Source of the DNA: Aestuariivirga sp.
Lineage (GTDB): Bacteria > Pseudomonadota > Alphaproteobacteria > Rhizobiales > Aestuariivirgaceae
Length of the DNA: 64,000 nt
Direction: 5' to 3'
NCBI RefSeq assembly: GCF_020252395.1
Contig: NZ_JADCDB010000001.1
Span: 62,001-126,000 of the forward strand
Position 1 is the first letter of the stretch. The number at the start of each line of letters is the position of its first letter. The position numbers were made by a program, and so were the translations under genes. Below are positions 1 through 10,357 of the stretch, piece by piece. The notes below the pieces were generated by a model, which worked only from the letters and a program-made list of their open reading frames with translations, was not told the origin of the DNA and did no database searches.

Positions 1-1
1 C

Positions 2-532
2 TTCGGCGGCGTCGCCGACGTTATCATCATCCGCGTGATGGACCTCATCATGGCGATCCCCTCGCTGGTGCTGGCCATCCTCATCATCGCCATCATCGGG
101 CCCAACCTCACCAACACCATCGTGGCGGTCACCATCGTCGGCCTGCCGCGCTATGTGCGCCTGGTGCGCGCCTCGGCCTTGACCGAACTCACCAAGGATT
201 ATGTGACGGCGGCCAGGGTCTCGGGCGTGGGCAAGTTCCGGCTGATGACGAAGACGGTGCTGCCGAACTGCGTGGCGCCGCTCATCGTGCAGGCCGCACT
301 GGGCCTCTCCGACGCCATCCTCGAGGCGGCGGGTCTCGGATTCCTGGGGCTCGGCGCGCAACCGCCCACGCCGGAATGGGGCTCGATGCTCGCCGACACG
401 CGCGACCTGATGCTGTCGCACCCCTGGGTCATGGCCTTCCCGGGCCTTGCCATTCTCGTCACCGTGCTGGCCATCAACCTCATGGGCGATGGCCTGCGCG
501 ACGCGCTGGACCCGCGCCTGAGGAGAAGCTGA
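2..532 (+). CDS. Peptide-type ABC transporter permease (DppC-like), 5' end missing
   Basis: C-terminal 176 or so residues of an inner-membrane permease of a Dpp/Opp-type importer. The gene runs off the left edge: the frame is open from base 2, and the residues before the ORF-track GTG at 35 ([11 protein letters not shown]) fit the family, so that GTG is internal. The EAA loop that docks on the ATPase is visible around [18 protein letters not shown], followed by the usual PEWGSML stretch and a final membrane segment ([18 protein letters not shown]). It ends one base before the next gene starts, so it belongs to one operon with the two ATPases and the ThDP enzyme. Substrate cannot be told from this part; the family takes up di/oligopeptides, nickel, opines and similar compounds. 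Confidence 0.93.
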   Translation, partial: FGGVADVIIIRVMDLIMAIPSLVLAILIIAIIGPNLTNTIVAVTIVGLPRYVRLVRASALTELTKDYVTAARVSGVGKFRLMTKTVLPNCVAPLIVQAALGLSDAILEAAGLGFLGLGAQPPTPEWGSMLADTRDLMLSHPWVMAFPGLAILVTVLAINLMGDGLRDALDPRLRRS

Positions 533-533
533 G

Positions 534-1516
534 ATGAGCCTGCTCGAAATCGAGAACCTCACCGTCGAGTTCAAGACAGGGTCGGGCGATTTCCGCGCCG
601 TCGATGGCGTGTCGCTGAAGGTCGACAAGGGCGAAGTGCTGGCCATCGTCGGCGAGTCGGGCTCCGGCAAGTCGGTTTCGATGCTGGCCGTCATGGGCCT
701 CCTGCCGTGGACCGCGAAGGTCACTGCCGACCGCATGCATTTCGAGGGCATCGACCTTCTCGGAATGTCGGCCAATGAGCGGCGCCGGATCATCGGCAAG
801 GACATTGCCATGATCTTCCAGGAGCCGATGTCGAGCCTCAACCCCTGCTTCACCGTGGGCTTCCAGATCATGGAGGCGCTGAGGGAGCACCTCGACATGG
901 GCAAGGCCGAACGCAAGGCGCGCGCCATCGAGCTTCTGGGCCTCGTCGGCATTCCCTCGCCCGGGCAGCGGCTCAGGGCCTTCCCGCACCAGCTGTCGGG
1001 CGGCATGAGCCAGCGCGTGATGATCGCCATGGCGATTGCCTGCAATCCCAAGCTGCTGATCGCGGATGAGCCCACCACCGCCCTCGACGTCACCATCCAG
1101 GCGCAGATCCTCGACCTTCTCGTCAAGCTGCAGAAGGAGACGGGCATGGGCCTCGTGCTCATCACCCACTCGATGGGTGTCGTGGCGGAGACGGCGGAGC
1201 GCGTGTCCGTGCAATATGCCGGGCAGAAGGTGGAGGAGCAGCCGGTGAAGAACCTGTTCCGCGATCCGCATCACCCATATACTGCCGCCCTGCTCTCAGC
1301 ACTGCCCGAGCGCGCCACCGGCCGCAAGCTGCCGTCGATCCCCGGCGTGGTGCCAGGCCAGTTCGACCGGCCCGCGGGTTGCCTGTTCTCACCGCGCTGC
1401 CACCTTGCCACCGAACTCTGCCGCACCACCAGGCCGCCGCGCATCGATGGCGCGCTGTGCCACTATCCCCTGCATGAAGGCGTGGCGCAGAACCACCCCG
1501 GACAGGAGAAGGCGGC

Positions 1517-1520
<4 letters not shown>
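534..1520 (+). CDS. Peptide-type ABC transporter ATP-binding protein (DppD-like)
   Basis: Cytoplasmic ATPase subunit, 328 aa, normal length for DppD/OppD. Walker A GESGSGKS lies at residues 40-47, the signature LSGGMSQR near 158 and Walker B LLIADEP near 178. The C-terminal oligopeptide-transporter extension with its cysteines ([15 protein letters not shown]) is present, which separates this family from generic ABC ATPases. It starts one base after the permease stop and overlaps the next ATPase by 4 bp, so translational coupling is likely. It would pair with the DppF-like subunit to drive uptake. Substrate unknown. Confidence 0.94.
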
Positions 1521-2503
<983 letters not shown>

Positions 2504-2504
2504 C

Positions 2505-4082
2505 ATGCCGCACCGCGCAGAACTCTCGACCGGCGAAGCCCTCGTCGGCCTTCTCGAGGCCTATGGGGTGGACACGATCTTCGGCATCCCCGGCGTCCAT
2601 AATGTCGAGATGTATCGCGCCTTGCCGCGCTCCAAGATCAAGCACGTCCTGGTGCGCCACGAACAGGGGGCGGGCTTCATGGCCGACGGTTATGCGCGCG
2701 CGACGGGCAAGCCCGGTGTTTGCTTCACCATCACCGGGCCGGGCCTTACCAATATTCTCACACCGCTGGGCCAGGCGTGGTCCGACTCGAGCAACGTGCT
2801 GGTCATTTCCTCCGCACTCGACATCCGCGATTCGGCGCAGGGGCGCGGGCGTTTGCACGAGATGATCGACCAGCGTGGTGCGGCCGCGGCGGTGACGGCG
2901 CTCAATTTCCGCTGCTATACGCCGAAGGATGTGCGCGATGCGGTGGCGGCGGCCTTTGCGCATTTCACCAGCCAGCGCCCGCGACCCGTCTATATCGAAG
3001 TGCCGCTCGACCTTCTGAAGGAACCCGCCGGTGAGGGCTGGACGGCGCGCGCCCTGCCGCAGCGCCCCTCGCCCAATGCGGCGCAGATCGCTGCGGCGGT
3101 GGCCAAGCTCAATGGCGCGAAGAAGCCGCTGATCATCCTCGGCGGCGGCGCGCTGGACGCCGGCAATGCGGCGATCGCGATTGCCGAAAAACTGAAGGCG
3201 CCGATCATCACGACAACCGCCGGCAAGGGGGCCGTTCCCACCGGTCACCCGCTGTGCCTTGGCCAGATGATGGCGCGCGAGGGCTTCTGGACGCTGGCGG
3301 CGGAGTCGGATGCGATCCTCTGCGCCGGGTCGGAACTCTCCGAGACCGACCACTGGAACGATGCGATGGCGATTGAGAAGAACCTGATCCGCATCGACCT
3401 CGACCCCTCGGTCATGGCGCGACCGCACACCGCCGGGATCGCCATTCTCGGCGATGCGCGCGAGGCGCTCGAGCTGATCGCCAAGGGCGTCAAGGACAAG
3501 AAGGGCAAGGCCGCCGCCAGCTTCGACATGGGCGAGCCCGACGCGCTGCGGGCGATGCTCACCAAGGTCCTCGCGGTGATCCGCCAGGAATTGCCGGAAG
3601 ACACCGTCATCGCCTCCGACATGACACAGATTGCCTATGCCGCGAACGAGGTGTTTCCCGTCAGCCTGCCGCGCACCTGGCTGCACCCCGTGGGCTTCGG
3701 CACGCTGGGCTTCGGTTTGCCGGTGGGCATCGGCGCCAAGTTCGGCGTGGGCGAGCGGCCCGTCGCGGTGCTGATCGGCGATTATGGCATCCAGTATACG
3801 ATCAACGAGCTCGGCACGGCGGCGGAGCACAAGCTGCCCATCGTCATCCTGATGTGGAATAACAATGCGCTGGGCGAGATCAGGGACGACATGGCAAGGA
3901 AGGGCATCCAGCCCAATGCCGTAACGCTGATGAACCCGGATTACCAGATGCTGGCGAAGGCCTATGGCCTCAATGCCGAGCAGCCGAAGGACCTGAAGGC
4001 GCTGGCCACCGCGATCAAAAAGGCGCTGAAGGCCGAGGCCCCGACGCTGATCGAGATGACGCCGCGCGTGGTGGCGGGCTAA
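2505..4082 (+). CDS. ThDP-dependent 2-oxoacid decarboxylase, AruI/acetolactate synthase-like
   Basis: Thiamine diphosphate enzyme of 525 aa with the three-domain POX/ALS layout. The catalytic Glu sits in RHEQGAGFMADGYAR (about 48-62). The central domain has a glycine-rich stretch (IILGGGALDAGNAAIA). The C-terminal ThDP/Mg motif appears as GDYGIQY followed by MWNNNALGEI. The overall pattern resembles 5-guanidino-2-oxopentanoate decarboxylase (AruI, arginine transaminase pathway) more than acetolactate synthase, and I see no partner small subunit. It is the last gene of the importer operon, consistent with catabolism of an imported amino acid or its oxoacid. The ThDP-enzyme assignment is firm; the exact substrate is inference, and another branched or guanidino oxoacid is possible. 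Confidence 0.85.
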   Translation: MPHRAELSTGEALVGLLEAYGVDTIFGIPGVHNVEMYRALPRSKIKHVLVRHEQGAGFMADGYARATGKPGVCFTITGPGLTNILTPLGQAWSDSSNVLVISSALDIRDSAQGRGRLHEMIDQRGAAAAVTALNFRCYTPKDVRDAVAAAFAHFTSQRPRPVYIEVPLDLLKEPAGEGWTARALPQRPSPNAAQIAAAVAKLNGAKKPLIILGGGALDAGNAAIAIAEKLKAPIITTTAGKGAVPTGHPLCLGQMMAREGFWTLAAESDAILCAGSELSETDHWNDAMAIEKNLIRIDLDPSVMARPHTAGIAILGDAREALELIAKGVKDKKGKAAASFDMGEPDALRAMLTKVLAVIRQELPEDTVIASDMTQIAYAANEVFPVSLPRTWLHPVGFGTLGFGLPVGIGAKFGVGERPVAVLIGDYGIQYTINELGTAAEHKLPIVILMWNNNALGEIRDDMARKGIQPNAVTLMNPDYQMLAKAYGLNAEQPKDLKALATAIKKALKAEAPTLIEMTPRVVAG

Positions 4083-4177
4083 TCAGTCCGGTAAAGGAAA
4101 AAACTCCTTGACAGCGCGCGCTCGATGTGCTAGAAAGGCGCATACTCCAGAATTGGGTTTTGCGGCCCTTCAGCTTC

Positions 4178-4255
4178 CATCATGTCCGGGCTTGTCCCGA
4201 GCATTCTTCTCGGCGGACGGCAAAAAAGATCACCGGAATAAGCCCGGCGATGATG
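4178..4255. repeat. Imperfect inverted repeat, dispersed CCGGGCTTG-type palindrome
   Basis: Left arm CATCATGTCCGGGCTT (4178-4193) matches the reverse complement of the right arm (4240-4255) at 14 of 16 positions, with a 46-bp centre. Related CCGGG-centred palindromes recur at 15167 and 30916. It lies between convergent genes, typical of bacterial REP/RIME-like elements. Confidence 0.6.
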
Positions 4256-4404
4256 AGCGGTGGGACGTGAGCGCCGGTGAACGAGAGAGCGTGGAGACAC
4301 GCTGGCAAATTTCGTCGTATCGCCGGGACAGGCCCGGCAATTGGACGTTTGGGAATAGGACTGCAATTGTAATCTTACGCAGACACAACACACGAGAGAA
4401 ACGG

Positions 4405-4432
4405 GACGGCGCCGGGGGAGTGGCGCCGCCCC
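4405..4432 (-). terminator. Likely terminator of the fasciclin gene
   Basis: Read on the minus strand, GGGGCGGCGCC and GGCGCCGTCCC form a GC-rich hairpin about 10 bp past the fasciclin stop, followed by GTTTCTCTC. The U-tract is weak, so termination efficiency is uncertain. Confidence 0.55.
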
Positions 4433-4441
4433 GCAAAGGAC

Positions 4442-4930
4442 TTACATCTTCGGCATGATCACCGCGTCGATGACGTGGATGACGCCGTTGTCGGTGACGA
4501 TGTCGGCCTTGATGACCTTGGCCTGGTCGACCATGACGCCGTCCTTGCCGTTGACGGAGATCTCCGAACCCTGGACGCTCTTGACCATGAGTTCCTTGCC
4601 GGCGACGTCAGCGGCCATCACCTTGCCGGGCACCACGTGGTAGGTGAGGATGGCGACGAGCTTGTCCTTGTTCTCCGGCTTCAGCAGGGTCTCAACTGTG
4701 CCGGCAGGCAGCTTGGCGAAGGCTTCGTCCGTGGGGGCGAAGACGGTGAAGGGGCCAGCGCCCTTCAGCGTATCGACGAGGCCGGCGGCCTGCACGGCGG
4801 CGACCAGCGTCTTGAAATTGCCGGCGGCGACAGCGGTGTCCACGATGTCGGCGGCATAGGCCTGGGCTGCGAATGCGAAACCCGACACGGCGATGGCGGC
4901 GGCGGCGGCAAGGTTGCGAAGGCGCTTCAT
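4442..4930 (-). CDS. Secreted fasciclin (FAS1) domain protein
   Basis: Small exported protein of 162 aa with a cleavable signal peptide ([20 protein letters not shown], then AQAYA) and one FAS1 domain covering the rest. FAS1 hallmarks are visible: [23 protein letters not shown] and the closing [17 protein letters not shown]1 proteins act in adhesion or cell-surface interactions; the bacterial role is rarely known. The ORF track begins five codons upstream at 4945, but the ribosome-binding site GGGAG lies 8 bp before the ATG at 4930, so I chose that start. Monocistronic, with its own hairpin downstream. Confidence 0.93.
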   Translation of the reverse strand: MKRLRNLAAAAAIAVSGFAFAAQAYAADIVDTAVAAGNFKTLVAAVQAAGLVDTLKGAGPFTVFAPTDEAFAKLPAGTVETLLKPENKDKLVAILTYHVVPGKVMAADVAGKELMVKSVQGSEISVNGKDGVMVDQAKVIKADIVTDNGVIHVIDAVIMPKM

Positions 4931-5100
4931 AAGGTAATCTCCCATTGTCGGAATTGACAGTAACGGTTACGGGCGCCTTTCCGCTGCGGTTTGCGCACGG
5001 AAAATCACGAATTCGTTTTCCGAGTTTGATGATCCGCCACCGCTCTGACATAGTCTCGCCGGAGCCTAGAACGACCAAACAGCGGGGGACCTGACAGCTT

Positions 5101-8100
5101 ATGACGCCGGAGCCGAACGAGACGCAGAGCCAATTTGCAATTCTTAAGCGCCGGAGCTTCCTGGCCCTGTTCGTGACCCAGGCGATCAGCGCCTTCAACG
5201 ACAATGCGGTGCGGAACGGCATCGCCATTCTCATCACCTACGACCTTGCGGTGCGCTTCGGCTTCGACGCGGCCTTGTTCGTGCAGGCGGGATTGGCGCT
5301 GTTCATGGCGCCTTACTTCCTCTTCTCGGCCATTGCCGGGCAGCTCGCCGACAAATATGACAAGGCACAGGTGGCGCGCTGGGTGAAGCTGTTCGACCTC
5401 GCCGCCATGGTGTTCGGGGGCTTGAGCCTCTATCTCGAGAACCCATACATGCACCTCACGGTGCTTTTCCTCGCGGGCACCACGGCGGCCTTTTTCGGGC
5501 CGCTCAAATACGGCGTGCTGCCGCAATACCTGAAGCGCGAGGAGCTGATCGCCGGCAATGCGCTGATCGAGCTCGGCACCTTCGTGACCATCCTGCTCGG
5601 AACGCTTTTTGGCGGCTTCCTGGTGCTGCAGGGCGTGGGGCGCGACATTCTCGCCATTTCCATCATCGTTCTGGCGGCGATCGCCTGGGGCTGCGCCTTC
5701 CTGATGCCGCCGGCGCCTGGCGACAGCTCGATCAGATTCGACTGGAACATTTACCGCGCGACGAAGAAGCTGCTCGCCTATGCCCGCGAGCGCGAGGACG
5801 TGTTCTGGTCGGTGATCGGCGCCTCGTGGTTCTGGTTCCTGGGAGCCGCCATCATGGCGCAACTGCCCGTCTTCACGCGTGACGTGCTGATGGCGGATGA
5901 CACGGTGGCCAATGCCTTCATCGGGCTGTTTACCATCGGCATCGGGGCGGGCTCGCTGCTGACCAACTGGCTCTTGAAAGGCGAGGTTTCGCCGCGCTAC
6001 GTGCCGATGGCCTCGATCATGATGACGGTGTTCCTGCTCGACCTGTATTTTTCGGCGGGCGCCGCGCATGAGGCGATGGCCGGCGCCAATGGCGCCGGGA
6101 TCGCGGCCTTTTTCAGCCACTGGCAGGGCTGGCGTGTCGGAATCGATCTGTTCTTCGTCGCCTTCTTCGGCGGACTCTATGCCGTGCCGCTCAACGCCAT
6201 CATGCAGCACCGCGCGGCGCCGTCGCGGCGCAGCCAGGTGATCGCCGCCAACAATGTGATGAACGCGATCTTCATGATCGTGTCGGCGCTTGCCGGGGCG
6301 GTGCTGCTGAAATTCATGTCGGCGCAGGCCTTCTTCCTGCTGCTGGGGCTCGCCAACGCCATCGCCTCGATCTTCGTGGCCAGGCTGCTGACGCAGGAAC
6401 TCACCGCCTCCATCGCGCGCTTCATGTTCCGCATCCTCTACCGCGTGGAGGTGCACGGGCTGGAGAACTACAAGGCGGCCGGGCGCAAGGCGGTGATCGT
6501 GGCCAACCACACCTCCCTCCTCGACGGGCCCCTGCTCTCGGCCTTTCTGCCGGAGCGGGCGAGCTTTGCGATCGACACCTATGTGTCGCAGGCGTGGTGG
6601 GCCAGGCCTTCCTTCATTCTGTTCAAGATGATCCCCATCGACCCCACCAGCCCGATGGCGCTGCGCGTGCTGGTGGACGAGCTGAGGAGGGGACGCAAGG
6701 TGGTGATCTTCCCGGAAGGCCGCCTGACCGTGACGGGTGCGCTGATGAAGGTTTATGAAGGGCCCGGCGCCATTGCCCAGATGGCGGGCGCGCGGGTGCT
6801 GCCGGTGCGGATCGACGGCGCGCTCTATACGCCCTTTTCGCGCATGCGCGGCAAGCTGCGGCTCAGGTGGTTTCCCAAGATCACCATTACCTTCCTGCCG
6901 CCGGTCAAGTTCAATGCGCCGGCTCATTTGAAGGGCGCGGCGCTGCGCCAGCACCAGGCGAACAAGCTTTACGACGTGATGACAGACATGGTGTTCCGCA
7001 CCTCGGCCATCGACAGGACGCTGTTCCAGTCGCTGCTCGACGCGCGCCACGTTCATGGCCGCGGCCACAAGGTGGTGGAAGACATCGCGCGCAACCCGGC
7101 GAGCTATGACCGGCTGGCGATGGGAAGCTTCGTCCTCGGCCGGCGCATGGCAGAGATGACGCCGGGCCAGAAGAATGTCGCCGTGCTGCTGCCCAACTCC
7201 ATCGGCTGCCTGCTGACGATCTTCGGCCTCCACGCTTTCGGGCGCGTGCCGGCAATGCTGAATTTCTCGACGGGCGCGGTGAACATGGCGGCAGCCTGCA
7301 CGGCAGCACAGGTTTCGACCATCGTCACCTCCAAACGCTTCATCGAGGCGGGGGGCATGGAACAGGACCTTGCGGTGGTTTCCGCTGGCCGCAAGGTGAT
7401 CTTCCTCGAGGAGCTGCGCGAGGAGCTGACCTTCAAAGACAAGCTCTATGGCCTGTTCGCGCGCTTCTTCTCGAACACCGCGCTGCGCATGGCGGGGGCT
7501 TCGCGCGATCCTAATTCGCCCGCCGTGATCCTGTTCACCTCTGGCTCGGAAGGCCTGCCCAAGGGCGTGGTGCTGTCGCACCGCAACCTGCAGGCCAACC
7601 GCTATCAGGCGGCGGCGCGCATCGCCTTCACCGCCTCCGACATCGTGTTCAACGCGCTGCCCATGTTCCATGCCTTCGGGCTGACGGGCGGCGCGCTGCT
7701 GCCGGTGCTTGCCGGCGTGCGCACCTTCCTCTATCCCTCGCCCTTGCATTACAAGATCGTGCCCGAGCTGTGCTACTCGACCAATGCCACGGCGCTGTTC
7801 GGCACCGATACCTTCCTGATGGGCTATGCGCGGAGTGCGCATCCTTACGACTTCTTCAACCTGCGCCTGGTGGTGGCGGGCGCGGAGCGGGTGAAGCCCG
7901 AAACGCGCGAGGCCTGGATGGAGAAATTCGGCCTGCGCATCCTCGAAGGCTATGGCGCCACCGAATGCGCGCCGGTGATTGCCGTGAACACGCCGATGCA
8001 TTTCCGCACAGGCACGGTGGGGCGGCTGCTCGACCAGATTCAATACCGGCTGGACGTGGTGCCTGGCATCGAGGAGGGCGGGCGGCTTTACGTGAAGGGC

Positions 8101-8547
8101 CCCAACATCATGCTGGGCTATCTGCGCGCCGGGAACCCGGGCGTGATCGAGGCGCCGCCCGATGGCTGGTATGACACGGGCGACATCGTGAAGGTCGCCG
8201 AGGATGGCTTCGTCACCATCCTGGGCCGCGCCAAGCGCTTCGCCAAGATCGCGGGCGAGATGGTGTCGCTGGGGCTTGTCGAGCAGAAGCTGGCGGAGGC
8301 GTTTCCGCAAGCGCAGCACGCGGTTGTTGCGGTGGCGGATGCGAAGAAAGGCGAGCAGCTCGTCATGTTCACCACAGATGAGGGCGTAGACGCCAAGGCG
8401 GTGCAGGAGAAACTGAAAGAGGCCAACGCCACGGCGCTGATGGTGCCGCGCAACGTGATCGCGGTGAAGGAACTGCCGCTGCTGGGCTCCGGCAAGACGG
8501 ATTACCAGTCGTTGAACCGCATGGCGCTGGAGCGGGTGAAGGCTTGA
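5101..8547 (+). CDS. aas: LplT-PlsC-Aas fusion: lysophospholipid flippase, acyltransferase and acyl-ACP synthetase
   Basis: Trifunctional inner-membrane protein of 1148 aa for recycling lysophospholipids. Residues 1 to about 430 are an MFS transporter of the LplT type (FNDNAVRNG near the N-terminus, about 12 membrane spans). About 440-630 is a PlsC glycerophospholipid acyltransferase with the HX4D box NHTSLLDG and the FPEGRLT motif. About 640-1148 is an AMP-forming acyl-ACP synthetase with TSGSEGLPKG, the YGATECAP motif and the terminal SGKTDY lysine motif. In enterobacteria LplT and Aas are separate proteins; this full fusion is the form common in alphaproteobacteria. It would bring lysolipid inward, load a fatty acid and reacylate it. 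No operon partner is evident. Confidence 0.95.
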   Translation: MTPEPNETQSQFAILKRRSFLALFVTQAISAFNDNAVRNGIAILITYDLAVRFGFDAALFVQAGLALFMAPYFLFSAIAGQLADKYDKAQVARWVKLFDLAAMVFGGLSLYLENPYMHLTVLFLAGTTAAFFGPLKYGVLPQYLKREELIAGNALIELGTFVTILLGTLFGGFLVLQGVGRDILAISIIVLAAIAWGCAFLMPPAPGDSSIRFDWNIYRATKKLLAYAREREDVFWSVIGASWFWFLGAAIMAQLPVFTRDVLMADDTVANAFIGLFTIGIGAGSLLTNWLLKGEVSPRYVPMASIMMTVFLLDLYFSAGAAHEAMAGANGAGIAAFFSHWQGWRVGIDLFFVAFFGGLYAVPLNAIMQHRAAPSRRSQVIAANNVMNAIFMIVSALAGAVLLKFMSAQAFFLLLGLANAIASIFVARLLTQELTASIARFMFRILYRVEVHGLENYKAAGRKAVIVANHTSLLDGPLLSAFLPERASFAIDTYVSQAWWARPSFILFKMIPIDPTSPMALRVLVDELRRGRKVVIFPEGRLTVTGALMKVYEGPGAIAQMAGARVLPVRIDGALYTPFSRMRGKLRLRWFPKITITFLPPVKFNAPAHLKGAALRQHQANKLYDVMTDMVFRTSAIDRTLFQSLLDARHVHGRGHKVVEDIARNPASYDRLAMGSFVLGRRMAEMTPGQKNVAVLLPNSIGCLLTIFGLHAFGRVPAMLNFSTGAVNMAAACTAAQVSTIVTSKRFIEAGGMEQDLAVVSAGRKVIFLEELREELTFKDKLYGLFARFFSNTALRMAGASRDPNSPAVILFTSGSEGLPKGVVLSHRNLQANRYQAAARIAFTASDIVFNALPMFHAFGLTGGALLPVLAGVRTFLYPSPLHYKIVPELCYSTNATALFGTDTFLMGYARSAHPYDFFNLRLVVAGAERVKPETREAWMEKFGLRILEGYGATECAPVIAVNTPMHFRTGTVGRLLDQIQYRLDVVPGIEEGGRLYVKGPNIMLGYLRAGNPGVIEAPPDGWYDTGDIVKVAEDGFVTILGRAKRFAKIAGEMVSLGLVEQKLAEAFPQAQHAVVAVADAKKGEQLVMFTTDEGVDAKAVQEKLKEANATALMVPRNVIAVKELPLLGSGKTDYQSLNRMALERVKA

Positions 8548-8548
8548 G

Positions 8549-8575
8549 GGTGAGGGGCCGCGCCTTGCCCTCACC
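8549..8575 (+). terminator. Hairpin just after aas
   Basis: GGTGAGGG and CCCTCACC pair across an 11-base loop immediately behind the aas stop, followed by TTCCATCG. There is no real U-tract, so it could be either a weak terminator or an mRNA-stabilising stem. Confidence 0.45.
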
Positions 8576-8581
8576 TTCCAT

Positions 8582-8609
8582 CGTCATCCAGGCGAAGGCC
8601 GGGATGACG
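8582..8609. repeat. Dispersed palindrome, CGTCATCC-GGCGAAAGCCGG family
   Basis: CGTCATCCAGGCGAAGGCCG (20 of its 28 bases) then GGATGACG; a near-palindrome of the same family as the copies at 15103, 21303 and 31113. It sits immediately before the aconitase X gene, and the ORF-track start of that gene falls in its right flank. Confidence 0.7.
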
Positions 8610-8653
8610 GAATTATGTGGGATGACGGCGTCCTTGGTCTTTGCGGTGCGGTG

Positions 8654-9913
8654 ATGGACCTCCCCGAGCAGACCCGCGCCCAGCTCGCCGGCGATCATGG
8701 CCCGGCGATGCAGCTGGCCGCGCGACTCGTCGTCAAGGCGGCGGAGATCATGGGGGCGGAGCGGCTGATCCCGATTTCCTTCGCGCATCTGGATGCCTGT
8801 TTCTACACAGGCCGGGCGCATGTCGATTTCGTGCGCTTCCTGACCGGGAACGGCGCTGCGCTCAGCGTCGAGACCTGGACCAACAATGGCGTCGTCAGCC
8901 TTGCCGATCCGTCGCTGAGGCCGCGCGAGGAAGACCCCGAGATGGTGGCGGGCGCCGCGGAGCTGATGCATCTTTACAAGCGGCTGGGAACGCGGCCCAC
9001 CTGGACCTGCGCGCCTTACCAGCTTCCCGGCGGGCCGAAGCTGGGGGACCATATTGCCGTGGGTGAGTCCAATGCCGTGTCCTATTACAATTCGGTGGTG
9101 GGCGCACGGACCAACAAATATGGCGACTATCTCGACGTGGCCTGTGCGCTCACCGGTTTTGCGCCAGATGCGGGATTGCACCGCGACGAAGGCCGCCGGG
9201 CGGAGCTGCACATCGATGCTTCCGCACTGCCGGAATCCTGGCGGCGCGAGGATATCTTCGCGCATCTGACCGGCCATCATGCGGGGCGGCTTGCCGGGCG
9301 GCGGGTGCCGGTGATCTCCGGCCTTCTTTCCGGTACGCCAGCTTTCGCGCTGAAGGCGATCAGTTCGGCCGCGGCGTCTTCGGGTGGGGTGGAGCTGTGG
9401 CACGCCGTGGGCGTGACGCCAGAGGCGCCAGTTCTCGATGCGGTGTTTGGCGGCGGCGAGACATATCGGGTGACGGCGGAGGACCTTACCCGCGCGCATC
9501 GCGATCTTTCCACCGCCCGCGACGGGCCGCTCGATGCGGTGGCGCTGGGTACGCCGCATTTCGGGCTTGGCGAGTTCGAGGCGCTCGTGCGGCTGTTCGA
9601 TGGACGGCGCGTGAAGGCGGGATTGCCGATGCTGGTGTCGACCAGCCGCGGCGTGCGCGCGATGGCGCGGGCGAAAGGCTTCCTCGCGGCGCTCGAAGCG
9701 TCCGGCGTCGAGGTGCCCGTCGATGTGTGCACCTATCATTCGCCGCGCGTGCGGGGCTTGCGCGGACGCGTGATGACCAATGCTGCCAAGTGGGCCTATT
9801 ACGCGCCAGGCATGCTGGGCGTGGAGGTGGCCTTCGGCTCGCTGAAGGAATGCGTGGAAAGCGCCATTCGCGGCGCGGTGTGGCGCGACCCCGCCCTGTG
9901 GACCAACGCATGA
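8654..9913 (+). CDS. Aconitase X catalytic subunit (cis-3-hydroxy-L-proline dehydratase-like)
   Basis: About 419-residue large subunit of the aconitase superfamily branch AcnX (DUF521). Bacterial members with known activity dehydrate cis-3-hydroxy-L-proline to a pyrroline carboxylate and carry an iron-sulfur cluster. Recognisable stretches are GAERLIPISFAHLDACFYTG near the N-terminus, GESNAVSYYNSVVGARTNKY in the middle and a C-terminal CTYHSPRVRG with TNAAKWAYYAPG. The ORF-track start at 8615 lies in the flank of a palindromic repeat. The ATG at 8654 (MDLPEQTRAQLAGDHG) gives the usual family N-terminus, though no strong Shine-Dalgarno is visible. The small swivel subunit follows with a 4-bp overlap. 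No proline-racemase or hydroxyproline transporter is adjacent, so the substrate is inferred from family only. Confidence 0.88.
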   Translation: MDLPEQTRAQLAGDHGPAMQLAARLVVKAAEIMGAERLIPISFAHLDACFYTGRAHVDFVRFLTGNGAALSVETWTNNGVVSLADPSLRPREEDPEMVAGAAELMHLYKRLGTRPTWTCAPYQLPGGPKLGDHIAVGESNAVSYYNSVVGARTNKYGDYLDVACALTGFAPDAGLHRDEGRRAELHIDASALPESWRREDIFAHLTGHHAGRLAGRRVPVISGLLSGTPAFALKAISSAAASSGGVELWHAVGVTPEAPVLDAVFGGGETYRVTAEDLTRAHRDLSTARDGPLDAVALGTPHFGLGEFEALVRLFDGRRVKAGLPMLVSTSRGVRAMARAKGFLAALEASGVEVPVDVCTYHSPRVRGLRGRVMTNAAKWAYYAPGMLGVEVAFGSLKECVESAIRGAVWRDPALWTNA

Positions 9914-10317
9914 TCAGGGCGCGCATGCTCACCTCCGGCACGGCGGAGGGCCCCGTCCTCCCGCTCGGCGAACCGTTGAGCTTCTGGGGCGCCTTCGAGC
10001 CGCGGACGGGCGAGATCATCGACGTGCATCACCCGCAGCGGGGCCAATGCGTGAAGGACACGGTGCTGGTGATGACGGAAACGCGTGGCTCGGGCTCCGC
10101 ACCCGGCGCCATCGCCGAGGCGATCCGGCTCGGCACGGCGCCGGCGGCGATCATCCTTGCGGAGGCCGACATCAACCTCGCGGTGGGAGCGGAGGTGGCG
10201 GCAACACTCTATGGGCGGAGCTGCGTGATCGCGTGCGTGACGGCACAGGAGCTGGAGAGCTTGCGCGCTGCGAAGCGGATCGCGATCAGGGCGGATGGGG
10301 TGGTGAGAGCGGAGTGA
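9910..10317 (+). CDS. Aconitase X swivel-domain subunit (DUF126)
   Basis: 135-residue partner of the preceding subunit; it supplies the swivelling domain that is fused in ordinary aconitases. Typical features are the opening IRARMLTSGTAEGPVLPLGE, the GSGSAPGAIAEAIRLGTAPAAI stretch shortened here as GSGSAPGAIAEA, and ILAEADINLAVGAEVAATLY. It is not listed as its own ORF in the track because an in-frame reading begins at 9397, but the ATG at 9910 overlaps the catalytic subunit stop (ATGA), the classic coupled arrangement for a two-subunit enzyme. Confidence 0.88.
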   Translation: MIRARMLTSGTAEGPVLPLGEPLSFWGAFEPRTGEIIDVHHPQRGQCVKDTVLVMTETRGSGSAPGAIAEAIRLGTAPAAIILAEADINLAVGAEVAATLYGRSCVIACVTAQELESLRAAKRIAIRADGVVRAE

Positions 10318-10357
10318 TGTTTCACGTCTTCTTCCGCTTCAGCGAGAGGACCAAGAA

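Larger units (their letters stand above)
4083..4441. other. Intergenic region with palindromes, no credible gene
   Basis: 359 bp between two converging genes. It holds a long imperfect inverted repeat (listed separately), a short GCCGGG/CCCGGC palindrome near 4322 and the terminator of the fasciclin gene. The ORF-track reading 4108-4458 has no domain resemblance or ribosome-binding site and crosses these repeats, so I read it as non-coding. Confidence 0.6.

Noticed and set aside
4108-4458. 116-aa ORF between the ThDP enzyme and the fasciclin gene
   Set aside because: Crosses palindromic repeats and a terminator, and has no family resemblance or start signal.
5005-8574. Minus-strand ORF of 1189 aa opposite aas
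   Set aside because: It is rich in His, Arg and Gly with no domain pattern and mirrors a well-supported gene; a GC-skewed shadow frame.
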